A stretch of 64,000 nt of DNA from the NCBI GenBank assembly GCA_036676235.1, contig JAKFDI010000035.1, positions 86,935 through 150,934 of the forward strand, given 5' to 3'. The notes beneath the pieces were generated by a model, which saw nothing but the letters and a program-made list of their open reading frames with translations, had not been told where the DNA came from and searched no databases. Shown one piece after another: positions 38,301 to 45,976 of this stretch. This stretch comes from JAKFDI01 sp036676235 (GTDB lineage: Bacteria; Pseudomonadota; Gammaproteobacteria; Burkholderiales; Burkholderiaceae_C). Every line of letters begins with the position of its first letter. Within the stretch, counting starts at the first letter, position 1. The position numbers were made by a program, and so were the translations under genes.

Positions 38301-38677
38301 AGATGCATGCCTACAAGGCCCTGCTGCAGGCCGGCGAATACGGCGTGCTGCGGCCCGGCAACGTGAGCACCGGTGGCGTGGACGCGATCACGGTGTCCAT
38401 CGTGGGCGGCAAGGTGAAGGTGTTCCTCAACGATTTCACCGGCATGAAAGTCGGCAAGACGGCGAAGGACACGCATCAGAAGTGGGCCACCGAGCTGGAC
38501 GCCGCCGCGCACCCGGACCGCATGAAGTTCGGCGACCCGGCCATCGAGGCCGCGGTCGCCAAGGCCGTTGCCAGCGGCGAGGTCTACGTGCGCACCATCC
38601 GCGTTGACGCCTCGCCCGAGGGCGCGCGGCGCGTGCTGGTCTACGAAGGCGTGAAGCTCGAGCGAGGAAAGCCATGA
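35315..38677 (+). CDS. eCIS cargo protein 1 (DUF4157 plus C-terminal toxin-like domain)
   Basis: A 1120-residue protein. Residues about 76-143 are the DUF4157 eCIS-core domain: MEARFGESFADVRVHDD, then an intact HExxH in HELAHVVQQRRGG (His near 133). A helical middle is followed by a very Pro/Ala-rich stretch (about 705-1000). The last 140 residues form a separate globular domain (EAAFNKTVGADVNQMHAYKA and GVDAITVSIVGGKVKVFLND) with the look of a nuclease-type toxin, though I cannot name it. DUF4157 is a known marker of eCIS-associated toxins. It is coupled by ATGA to both neighbours. No immunity gene is apparent. Confidence 0.82.
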   Translation: MRSRLQPHPDAAARTASRPAAHDRAGPRREADAGPAAHEAAGLALSNQALSQAWSRRLPEARDEGQPLDPALRADMEARFGESFADVRVHDDAHAHRSAAALQASAYTVGPHVVFSRDRCAPQATPGRRLLAHELAHVVQQRRGGAAPVLSPQAPHEAAAEQAASQVAAGQASVQVAGGTGVGVARERETDAQRLSEGAPDAAPICEAPAPYPLEDPLTRGAEPGPRYWLTHEPDVAAMRPHRLDDEANQIDEWFARQTTSSRDDARLLEVRNRLRAEALAREQRAARPAPRRKKGKQTPAQPATDAGGADTRPRFLREQRSIGSADPGALATEYDELLTYAQDENIPKEERELAQIELANLRPAMRDELARRSNQRHAEAIGQALAPDAAWDVRSHLSGAAKRIDSIRALPGHPGHSYLMRGSEMLVMSDEQVAAVRDSMIKTMARQTSGTHHDTEQVQQEWHEFVERTFEEQKYVGFFTMLWSGENPSEWDVLLMPHVIESNQRIGRFKALRAQAQDPWRTSPAPLLPMAEAVGIAEHHAGVARTVLDYRIGKMMTAAGEIVGGLDRVRMAGQFAAAIAFSPAGGALYGGVSSTAVQLSEMAHGQRDSLDPLAIGFDAAAGYAGAKVTRGVMGFGGKAAPLWQRGALFVLGDRAGASASVGTRMALDKVSGRKDYSAGDIAGAVTDQATDAKQMLLNMALAKAGRFVQSRSKPAPKPPAARKPAPEPAPTAQPAAAAPPVPSAPIGVRAANDNVPVAANGMGALIPLRPRAGKNAPVVKPQSQQELQAQAAPVPLALAVGQTHGVQQAAPAASAAPPGATLMAGAGGGKGPVGPTPTTARPAPTILSGLPDPKVRMGVREPPGPAKDAGAATPTPKPAPVAANDNDPLVATRVQSDRSRKSTWVEEGSPDFAGAARSSKFVVQPRSQAEASGFRAAGTAPNVPMRPITRNGVQVESAGAARDTPHNITARVTPKKTEARGEAAFNKTVGADVNQMHAYKALLQAGEYGVLRPGNVSTGGVDAITVSIVGGKVKVFLNDFTGMKVGKTAKDTHQKWATELDAAAHPDRMKFGDPAIEAAVAKAVASGEVYVRTIRVDASPEGARRVLVYEGVKLERGKP

Positions 38678-41600
38678 GCGAATCCGCCGGCAAGACCTCG
38701 GCCAAGGTGCCCGCCAGCGCCAGCGCGCAGCACGCGCGGCCGCGTTCGCCCGGGCCGGCGCCGGCGCTCGGCGGCTTTGGCGCGTTGTGGGCGCTGCAAG
38801 GCATGGCAGGCAACCGGGCCGTCAGCGGCGCACTCTCCGGCGGCGCGCCATTGCCGGGCGACGTGCGCGGCGAGATGGAGGCGCGCTTCGGCGCCGATTT
38901 CGCCGAGGTGCGCGTGCACGACGACACCTCGGCGCACCACAGCGCCACCGGCTTGGCGAGCCATGCCTACACGCACGGCGAGCACATTGTCTTCAACGCC
39001 AACCGCTTCGCGCCGCACACCGGCGGCGGCAAGCGGCTGCTGGCGCACGAGCTCGCCCACGTGGTGCAGCAGCGCCGCGGCGGCGCAGTGCCGGCGCTGG
39101 ACCCGCAGGCGCCGCATGAGCAGGCGGCCGATCACGCCGCCGACGCGGTGATGGCCGGCAGTGCGCCGGTGGTGGTGGCCGGCGCCACCGGCGTGGGCGT
39201 GGCGTGCGACAACTGGTTTACCGACAAGTACAAGGCGCTGAAGGAAGAGATCCCGCCGGAGTACCGCGCGATGGTGCGCACCGCGGTGAAGGGTGGGGCG
39301 AACGCGGCCGTCAACACCGTCGGGGCGATCAGCTTCGTGCCGCCACCCATCACCGAAGGCCTGGGCGAGACCATCGTCAAGAGCCTGGACGATCTCGCGG
39401 AAGGCGGCGGCGCCGAGGCGGTGACCGAGAACCTGAAGGGTCTGGGGCGCGACAAGGTGCTCGACGCGATCGGCACGGCCAACGGCGTCGTCAAGCAGGT
39501 CACCGAGATCGTGGACACCAGCCTGTGGGTCGCGCAGGAAGCGCGCGACCTGCGCGACAGCGCCGTCGATGCAGCTGGCGGCAAGGGCAGTCTCGGCGGC
39601 GGGCTGACCAGGAGCGTGTTCGACGTGGTGACCCTTGGCACCGGTCCGTCGCTGGACGCCGCCGCTTCGGCCGCCGACGCCTTGCAGGCCGCCGGCGCCA
39701 AGGACCACTTCGGCCGCGCCAGTCTGACCGCGCCCTACGCCGAATGGACCAACGAGCTGGTGAAGGATGTCGAGGAGGCGCTGGGCGAGTCCGAGGACGA
39801 GGGTCTGTTCACGCGCACCGAGGAGTCCGAGCTGAAGACGATGATCGCCACGCAGGTGGCGCTGTCGTTCATCGGCGTCGAGGAGGTCAAGATCGTGCTC
39901 AACGCGGCCGCCGCGCTGGGCAGTCTGCGCGGCGTCGTCGAGACGATGCGCCACAACAAGAACTGGGCCTCCGACCCGACGTTCTGGGGCCACATCATCG
40001 GCGGCGTGCTGTCGGTGGTCGGGCTCGGCAGTTCGATCGCCAAGCCGAAGATCATCCGGCTGGTGCTCAAGTTCGGCTGGGTGGCCGCCGCGGTGCCGCC
40101 GATGGCGGCGATGCTGGTCGACTACAACGCCTACCTCAACGGCGAGTTGACCGAGGAGGAGCTCGATGCACGGCTGAAAAAACATTTCGCCGCCGCCTGC
40201 AATGTGATCAAGGACGGGATCCTGCACGTCTCGCAGTCGGGCGCCAGCAAGTCGCCCACGCCCACCGGCAAGACGCCCGCCAAGACGGCCGCAGGCGGCG
40301 GCGATGGCGAGGCGCTCGCGACGCCGCCAGCGAAGGACAGCGCCGCGGCGCCCGCCGCCAAAGAAACCGCCACGACCCCGACTCCGCAGGACAGCCCCGT
40401 GGGGCTGCCGCCACCGCAGGCGCCGAAGCTCGCGCCGCCGCGCGAGACGCCCCGGCCGGCGCCGGTGGCCGACGACGCCAACGTGGTGCCGCTGGAGCAG
40501 GGCCGCGCACTGCCGCAGTCGAAAGCCTCGAAGAAGCTGGAGAGTGCGCTCGCCAAGCAGCCGGCGGACGAAGCCGGCAGCGTCACGCCCCTGCGCCCGC
40601 GCAGGAAGCCGGCGACGCCGCCGCCCGACAGCGAGCCGCAGGTGCAGCCGCTGCCGGTGGAGCAGAAGCTGGCCGTCGGCCAGACCCACGGGGCCGACGG
40701 AGGCGCCGGCACGGCGACGGGTCCGAAGCCGTCGCTGCGGCTGGTGCCCGATGCGGATGCGCCGCGCGCCTCGGTCTCGGACGGCGGTGGCAGCGGGTCG
40801 CCCCCTGGCCGCGCGGCCAGCCCGGGCGCGCCGTCGGCGCCGCAGGTCGGCAAGGGGCCGGGCGGTGCCGGCGGCTCGGGGGGCAAGAGGGGGGGGACGC
40901 GCACCCAGAAGAAGTCGCCGCCGAAGCCCGACGACGCCGACCTCGTGCCGTTGTCCAAGTCCACCAGCGACCCGATCGAGGCGCGGCTCGCCGCGCTCAA
41001 GGTGCCCAAGGCACAGCGCAAGGCGGTGGCGAAGGTGGCCGACCTCGTGCGCAAGCGGGCGAGCGCTGACCCGGATTCGGCGGAAGAGCTGCTGACCGGG
41101 CTCGAGAAGCGCTTCGGCGTGCCCGTGCCGCCCAGCAAGAGCGAGCAGGTGTCCGAAGACCTGGACGCGGTGCAAGACAAGCTCTATGCGGAGCGCACGC
41201 CGAGCGGCAAGCACACGCAATCGCCCGAGGCTGACAAGCGGGCGTTGCAGGATCAGATGCGTCCCAGCGCGAAGCAGGCGAGGAAGGCGAAGGTCGGCGA
41301 ATCGGAGCGTGTGGGCGAGGCCGGCGGCAGAGCCCAGGCCGACAAGGAAGGCATCGCCGTACAGGAGTGGGACACGCCGCAGAAGTGGAAGGGCGAGTAC
41401 GGCCAGGGCCCCGACGCGCTCGGCAAGCGCGGTGACCGCGAGCTGATCCTCGAGTTCAAGGGCGAGAGTAGTGCGCTGTCCACGAGCAAGCGCACCGGCG
41501 TCGTTCAGATGTCCAACGAATGGGTGGGCCGCAAGATCGCCGAACTGCACTACGTCGGCGACACGGCCACCGCGGCGCGACTGCGCCAGGCCGCGCACGA

Positions 41601-41823
41601 CGGCAAGTTGCAAGGCGTGGTGTATTCGACCAAGACGCGCAAGGGCGGCGAGAAGACCTCACGGCTCAAGAGCCACCAATTGCGCGACCGCCTGAGCAAC
41701 GAGGCCATCCGCGACAGCGGCCTGATCGACTACGCGCCGAGCAAGGTCGAGGCGGCCTACCAGCAGCGGCTGCAGGAACTGCAGGCGTCCGAAGCGGCCG
41801 GCGACGTGCGCCGCCTGCCGTGA
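38674..41823 (+). CDS. eCIS cargo protein 2 (DUF4157 plus PD-(D/E)XK-like toxin)
   Basis: A 1049-residue protein with the same plan as its neighbour. DUF4157 lies near residues 68-135 (MEARFGADFAEVRVHDDTSA, HELAHVVQQRRGG with His near 126). A helical domain of about 300 residues carries hydrophobic stretches, then a Pro/Ala linker. The C-terminal domain contains RELILEFKGE (about 920-930) and QMSNEWVGRKIAEL. That E...ExKG plus QMS-W pattern fits restriction-endonuclease-fold polymorphic toxins (Tox-REase type), so DNA or RNA cleavage in a target cell is likely. It begins inside the previous stop. GTG of the cap gene follows 14 bases later. Confidence 0.85.
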   Translation: MSESAGKTSAKVPASASAQHARPRSPGPAPALGGFGALWALQGMAGNRAVSGALSGGAPLPGDVRGEMEARFGADFAEVRVHDDTSAHHSATGLASHAYTHGEHIVFNANRFAPHTGGGKRLLAHELAHVVQQRRGGAVPALDPQAPHEQAADHAADAVMAGSAPVVVAGATGVGVACDNWFTDKYKALKEEIPPEYRAMVRTAVKGGANAAVNTVGAISFVPPPITEGLGETIVKSLDDLAEGGGAEAVTENLKGLGRDKVLDAIGTANGVVKQVTEIVDTSLWVAQEARDLRDSAVDAAGGKGSLGGGLTRSVFDVVTLGTGPSLDAAASAADALQAAGAKDHFGRASLTAPYAEWTNELVKDVEEALGESEDEGLFTRTEESELKTMIATQVALSFIGVEEVKIVLNAAAALGSLRGVVETMRHNKNWASDPTFWGHIIGGVLSVVGLGSSIAKPKIIRLVLKFGWVAAAVPPMAAMLVDYNAYLNGELTEEELDARLKKHFAAACNVIKDGILHVSQSGASKSPTPTGKTPAKTAAGGGDGEALATPPAKDSAAAPAAKETATTPTPQDSPVGLPPPQAPKLAPPRETPRPAPVADDANVVPLEQGRALPQSKASKKLESALAKQPADEAGSVTPLRPRRKPATPPPDSEPQVQPLPVEQKLAVGQTHGADGGAGTATGPKPSLRLVPDADAPRASVSDGGGSGSPPGRAASPGAPSAPQVGKGPGGAGGSGGKRGGTRTQKKSPPKPDDADLVPLSKSTSDPIEARLAALKVPKAQRKAVAKVADLVRKRASADPDSAEELLTGLEKRFGVPVPPSKSEQVSEDLDAVQDKLYAERTPSGKHTQSPEADKRALQDQMRPSAKQARKAKVGESERVGEAGGRAQADKEGIAVQEWDTPQKWKGEYGQGPDALGKRGDRELILEFKGESSALSTSKRTGVVQMSNEWVGRKIAELHYVGDTATAARLRQAAHDGKLQGVVYSTKTRKGGEKTSRLKSHQLRDRLSNEAIRDSGLIDYAPSKVEAAYQQRLQELQASEAAGDVRRLP

Positions 41824-41836
41824 AGAGGTTCGAGCC

Positions 41837-42766
41837 GTGATCGACCACCTCGACACCCTGCTGCACCGGCTGCTGCGCTACTCCATCGGCGAGATCACGG
41901 CCGATGCGCAGATCCGCTTTCAGCCACCCGATGAAGACTGGCGCGCGCTGGTGCCCGGCATCACCGATGGCGCGGGCAATCCGGCGAATTCGCTCAACGT
42001 CTACCTGATCGACCTGCGCGAGAACCGCAAGCTGCACAGCAACGAGCGCGAGCGCGTGACCTCGGGCACCGACATCTTCAAGCGCCCGCCGGCGCGGCGC
42101 GTCGACTGCCACTACCTGATCAGCGCCTGGAGCCCGGTGGCGGTGTCGATGGCCATCGACCCGACGCTGGACGAACACGCGCTGCTCGCCGAAGCCGCCC
42201 GCGTGCTCGGCGCGCATGACGAGCTGGACCCGGTGGCGATCTACGCGCTGTCCAACCCGCCCGGCGTACCGCCAGCGGCGATTGCCGACGAACGTTTTCC
42301 GCTGACCCTGCTGCCGGTGGAAGGCTTTCCGAAGTACGCCGAGTTCTGGGGAACCATGGGCGACAAGCACCGCTGGAAGCCGGCGGTGCATGTGGTCATC
42401 ACCGTCGCGCTGAAAGAGTCGCTGATGCCTGCGGGGCCGATGGTGACGACGCTGCTCACCACCACGCTCAACCGCACGCCGCTGCCCGATGCGCCGCTCG
42501 CGCCCGAGGCACGGCTGCACATCGGCGGGCTGGTGTGGGACACCCAGGCGCCGCCGCAGCCGGTGGCGCTGGCCTGGGTGGAACTGCTGACGACAGCCAA
42601 CGAGCGCCGGCGTCTGACACGTGCCGATGCGCTGGGCCGCTTTGTGTTCGACGACATCGCGCCGGGGGCGTGGCGGCTGCGCGCGAGCAGCGCGGCGCTC
42701 GGCGTCTCGCCGCTGCGCGACATCACCGCCCCCGAGCCGACGGGTCGGTACGACATCAATTTCTGA
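41837..42766 (+). CDS. eCIS tail terminator/cap protein (DUF4255, Afp16-like)
   Basis: A 309-residue protein. The N-terminal 200 residues are DUF4255 (Pvc16_N): SLNVYLIDLRENRKLHSNER and RRVDCHYLISAWSP are typical, and the domain caps the distal end of sheath and tube. The last 100 residues (LHIGGLVWDTQAPPQP, then TRADALGRFVFDDIAPGAWRL) look like a carboxypeptidase-regulatory-type Ig-like domain, an addition seen in some members. It starts with GTG. It lies between the cargo genes and the sheath gene. Confidence 0.88.
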   Translation: MIDHLDTLLHRLLRYSIGEITADAQIRFQPPDEDWRALVPGITDGAGNPANSLNVYLIDLRENRKLHSNERERVTSGTDIFKRPPARRVDCHYLISAWSPVAVSMAIDPTLDEHALLAEAARVLGAHDELDPVAIYALSNPPGVPPAAIADERFPLTLLPVEGFPKYAEFWGTMGDKHRWKPAVHVVITVALKESLMPAGPMVTTLLTTTLNRTPLPDAPLAPEARLHIGGLVWDTQAPPQPVALAWVELLTTANERRRLTRADALGRFVFDDIAPGAWRLRASSAALGVSPLRDITAPEPTGRYDINF

Positions 42767-42813
42767 CCCCGCCAGGCCCGCCTGACCCGACTCAACCCGC
42801 AGGAGACACCACC

Positions 42814-44847
42814 ATGGCCGTTCAGGTTTCCTATCCCGGCGTCTACATCGAAGAGTTCGCGCCCGGTGCGCCGATCCAGGGCGTGGGCACCAGCACCGCC
42901 GCCTTTATCGGGGTGGCGGTGATGGGCCCGCTCAACGAGCCGACCAAGATCACTTCGTGGGACAACTTCCGCGCCGTGTTCGGCATGCAGCCGGCGCAGG
43001 GCACCTTTCTCTGGTACGCCGTGCGCGGCTTCTTCGAGAACGGCGGGCAGGTCTGCTACGTCGTGCGGGCGAGCAACGGCAGCTACCAGGCGATGACGCT
43101 GAACGACCGCACGGTGGCCCCCGGCCGGCCGGTGGTGACGCTGCGCGCGCGCCAGCCCGGCGCGGCCGGCATCGGCGTATCCATCGCTGACGCGCCGCTC
43201 TTGACGAATGTGCCGGTGTACCGCCCGCGCGGACTGCTGGCCGCGGCGGTGGCGGCCGGGGCGATGGAGGTGACGCTCAACGTCGATGGCGCGGTCGCCG
43301 CGCCCGACGTGGCCAACCGCTTCAAGCCCGGCGACGAGGTGTCGTTCTCCGCCGGCACCGACCGGCGCGTGATCTCCAGCATCAACGGCGCGACGGTGCG
43401 CTTCACGCTGGCGCTGAGCACGGCGCTGGCGGCCGGCGCGACGATGCGGCTGGCCAACGCCGCCGCCGGCACGCGCACGATCCGCCTGCGCCCTACGGGC
43501 GCGGGCCCCTTGCCGCCGGGGCAGCTGGTGCCGGGCAGCATCCTGAGCGTGGCCCAAGGCGCCAACGTCGATGCGCAGGTAGTGGAGAGCGTGACCAGCG
43601 ACGTGCTGACCGAAGGCGCGCAGGGTGGCCAGGGGCCGATGAGCTACCGCGTGACTTTCCGCACCGGCCTGGCCATCCAGCTCGACCTCGACCCGGCGGC
43701 GGCGAACGCACCCACCGCCACCTCCACCGAACTCGACATGACGGTCACGCTCGGCGCCGTCAACGTTGTTTACGACCGGCTGGGCATGGACCCTGCACAC
43801 CCGCGCTATCTGGTGGCCATCGTCAACAACGACGCCGGCGGCCTGCTCACCGCCACACTCGTCGAGCCGCCCCCGCCCAACAGCGTGGCCAATGCGATTC
43901 CCCGCACCGGCGCGGCAGCCCCGACCAACCCGGCGCAGAACGGCAGCGCGGAAAACCTGGCCACGCTCACGAGCGGCAACTTCACCACCGCGATCGACAC
44001 GCTGCGCCCGATCGACGACGTGAACTTCATCGCCGTGCCCGACCGGCCGACAGCCGCGGCGCAACTCATGTCAACGGTGCACCAGGCGTTGATCGCGCAT
44101 TGCGAGTTGCTGGCAGATCGCTTCGCGGTGCTCGACGGCGACCCGGGCGTGCCGCTGTTCGGCGCCGTGAGCCTGGAGCAGCAGCGCCGCGGGCTTGATT
44201 CCACGCGTGGCTATGCGGCGCTGTACGCCCCCTGGCTGCGTGTGGTGCCGAGCAACGACGGCCCGCCCATCCTCGTGCCGCCCGCGGGGCATGTGTGCGG
44301 CATCTTCGCGCGCAGCGACAGCGTTCGCGGCGTGCACAAGGCGCCGGCCAACGAGATCGTCAACGGCGCGCTCGGCGTGGAGCGGCGCATCAGCCTGATC
44401 GAGCAAGGGCAGTTGAACCTCTTGGGTGTGAACATCGTGCAGGTGTTCCAGGACGGCCGCCGCCCGGTACTGTGGGGGGCACGCACCACCGCCACCGACA
44501 CCAACTGGCAGTACGTGAACATCCGCCGGCTCTTCCTCTACCTGGAGGAGTCGATCCAGGAAGGCATTCGCTGGGCGGTGTTCGAGCCCAACGACCTCGC
44601 GCTCTGGCAAAAGCTCAAGCGCACGCTGACCGACTTCCTGCTGCGCGCCTGGCGCGACGGTGCGCTCTTCGGCGCCAAGGCCTCCGATGCGTTCTACGTG
44701 CGCATCGACGAAGTGCTCAACCCGTTCTCCGAGCAGCAGCTCGGACGCCTGCACATCGAGATCGGCGTGCGGCCGAGCTACCCGGCCGAATTCATCGTCG
44801 TGCGCATCGGCATCTGGGATGGCGGCGCGGACGTGACCGAGTCCTGA
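42814..44847 (+). CDS. Contractile sheath protein (Afp2/Pvc2-like)
   Basis: A 677-residue sheath subunit. The N-terminus VSYPGVYIEEFAPGAPIQGV with GTSTAAFIGVAVMGP is the classic tail-sheath start. The C-terminus reads WVFEPND-like (WAVFEPNDLALWQKLKRTL) and HIEIGVRPSYPAEFIVVRIG. The middle carries an insertion domain of about 300 residues that should face outward. Only one sheath gene is present, whereas the Serratia antifeeding prophage has three. ATG 42814 has AGGAGA upstream. Confidence 0.95.
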   Translation: MAVQVSYPGVYIEEFAPGAPIQGVGTSTAAFIGVAVMGPLNEPTKITSWDNFRAVFGMQPAQGTFLWYAVRGFFENGGQVCYVVRASNGSYQAMTLNDRTVAPGRPVVTLRARQPGAAGIGVSIADAPLLTNVPVYRPRGLLAAAVAAGAMEVTLNVDGAVAAPDVANRFKPGDEVSFSAGTDRRVISSINGATVRFTLALSTALAAGATMRLANAAAGTRTIRLRPTGAGPLPPGQLVPGSILSVAQGANVDAQVVESVTSDVLTEGAQGGQGPMSYRVTFRTGLAIQLDLDPAAANAPTATSTELDMTVTLGAVNVVYDRLGMDPAHPRYLVAIVNNDAGGLLTATLVEPPPPNSVANAIPRTGAAAPTNPAQNGSAENLATLTSGNFTTAIDTLRPIDDVNFIAVPDRPTAAAQLMSTVHQALIAHCELLADRFAVLDGDPGVPLFGAVSLEQQRRGLDSTRGYAALYAPWLRVVPSNDGPPILVPPAGHVCGIFARSDSVRGVHKAPANEIVNGALGVERRISLIEQGQLNLLGVNIVQVFQDGRRPVLWGARTTATDTNWQYVNIRRLFLYLEESIQEGIRWAVFEPNDLALWQKLKRTLTDFLLRAWRDGALFGAKASDAFYVRIDEVLNPFSEQQLGRLHIEIGVRPSYPAEFIVVRIGIWDGGADVTES

Positions 44848-44867
44848 GATCACACCGGAGATCCACC

Positions 44868-45302
44868 ATGGCCACCCGCAAAGACCCTTACAACAATTTC
44901 AACTTCCTGGTCGAGATCGACGGAATCGTGCGCGCCGCCTTTCATGAGGCCGGCGGGCTCGATTCGAGCGTCGACGTGATCGAGCACCGCGAAGGCGGCG
45001 AGAACATGACCACGCGCAAGCTGCCCGGCCGCGTGAAGTTCTCCAACGTCACGCTCAAGTGGGGCATGAGCGACGACACCGATTTGTACCTATGGCACCG
45101 CCAGTGGGTCGACGGCGACCCGGCCGCCGCGCGCAAGAACGGCTCCATCGTGATGCTGGACCGGCAGGGCCAGGAGAAGGCGCGCTGGAACTTCTTCAAC
45201 GGCTGGCCCAGCAAGTGGACCGGGCCGACTTTCAGCGCCGAAGCGAACGACCTGGCCATCGAGGCCATGGAGATCGTGCATGAGGGGTTGGTGCGTGCAT
45301 GA
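44868..45302 (+). CDS. Inner tube protein (Afp1/5-like)
   Basis: A 144-residue tube protein: DPYNNFNFLVEIDGIVRAAF, then HEAGGLDSSVDVIEHREGG and a terminal EIVHEGLVRA. These are the hallmarks of T4 gp19-like eCIS and phage tubes. It follows the sheath by 20 bases with its own GGAG. A single tube gene serves this system. The cavity-facing surface cannot be judged from sequence alone. Confidence 0.95.
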   Translation: MATRKDPYNNFNFLVEIDGIVRAAFHEAGGLDSSVDVIEHREGGENMTTRKLPGRVKFSNVTLKWGMSDDTDLYLWHRQWVDGDPAAARKNGSIVMLDRQGQEKARWNFFNGWPSKWTGPTFSAEANDLAIEAMEIVHEGLVRA

Positions 45303-45317
45303 AACCCCCACCGTTCG

Positions 45318-45396
45318 CCCTGAGCCTGTCGAAGGGCCCGAGCACCCTGAGCCTGTCGAAGGGCCCGAGCACCCTGAGCTTGTCGAAGGGCCTGAG
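45318..45396 (+). repeat. Three tandem 27-base repeats (PEPVEGPEH-coding type)
   Basis: Units beginning CCCTGAGC start at 45318, 45345 and 45372, an exact period of 27 bases; the third copy is shorter and diverged. Each contains CTGTCGAAGGGC, the dispersed short repeat often seen between genes in Burkholderiales. They fill the 140-base gap between tube and the next gene. They could fold into stems that alter message stability. Confidence 0.8.
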
Positions 45397-45442
45397 CCGG
45401 TCGAAGCCCACGTTGAACGCCGAGCCATGAAGGAGACACACC

Positions 45443-45841
45443 ATGTTCGAGACCGAATTCGAGTTCACCTTGCCCTGCGGTTTTCTTGATGAAGACGGCA
45501 GCCTGCACAAGGACGGCGTGATGCGCCGCGCCACCGCGGCCGACGAGATCCTGCCGCTCAAGGACCCGCGGGTGCAGAAGAACGAGGCCTACGTGATCGT
45601 CATCCTGCTGTCGCGCGTGATCACGCGGCTGGGCAGCGTGGCGGCCATCACGCCCAAGACGATCGAGAACCTGTTCGCCACCGACCTCGCCTTCTTGCAG
45701 CAGCTCTACAACCGCATCAACCAGTTCGAGGGCGACACCCGAGCCTGCCCGCACTGCGGGCGCCCGCACGGCGAGGGCGACGCCGCGGCGGTCGAAGGAG
45801 CGCGCCTGGGGGAGTGGTCGGCTACCCCCTCGCTCAACTGA
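45443..45841 (+). CDS. eCIS/phage tail assembly-like protein with zinc ribbon end
   Basis: A 132-residue protein. FEFTLPCGFLDEDGSLHKDG, then MRRATAADEI and ITPKTIENLFATDLAFLQQL resemble the small tail-assembly (chaperone-like) proteins found after tube genes. The C-terminus has CPHCGRPHGEGD, half of a zinc-binding ribbon. It overlaps the next small gene by 28 bases. The role is probably in tube or tape assembly, by analogy. Confidence 0.75.
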   Translation: MFETEFEFTLPCGFLDEDGSLHKDGVMRRATAADEILPLKDPRVQKNEAYVIVILLSRVITRLGSVAAITPKTIENLFATDLAFLQQLYNRINQFEGDTRACPHCGRPHGEGDAAAVEGARLGEWSATPSLN

Positions 45842-45972
45842 GTGAAGAGGTGGCCTTCATCGCCTATCACTTCCACTGGCCGATCGAGTCGATCATGAAC
45901 CTCGAACACCGCGATCGCCGCGACTGGGTGGCGCAGATCTCGGCGCTGAACCAGCGCGGCAACGAGGGCTGA
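45814..45972 (+). CDS. Small DUF6760-like eCIS protein
   Basis: A 52-residue protein read from GTG 45814, with GGGGGA just upstream. The translation VGYPLAQLSEEVAFIAYHFH, then WPIESIMNLEHRDRRDWV is the pattern of the small DUF6760 proteins that follow tail-assembly genes. It is easily missed because of its size and its overlap with the previous gene. Together the pair resembles the gpG/gpT-like tail chaperone arrangement; no frameshift site was checked. Confidence 0.75.
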   Translation: MVGYPLAQLSEEVAFIAYHFHWPIESIMNLEHRDRRDWVAQISALNQRGNEG

Positions 45973-45976
45973 GACC

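Noticed and set aside
38641..41613. A 990-codon minus-strand open frame opposite cargo 2
   Set aside because: It is the antisense shadow of the DUF4157 gene, with low-complexity translation and no motif.
45318..45396. A CRISPR array
   Set aside because: The three repeats are directly abutting with no spacers, and no cas genes exist in the window.
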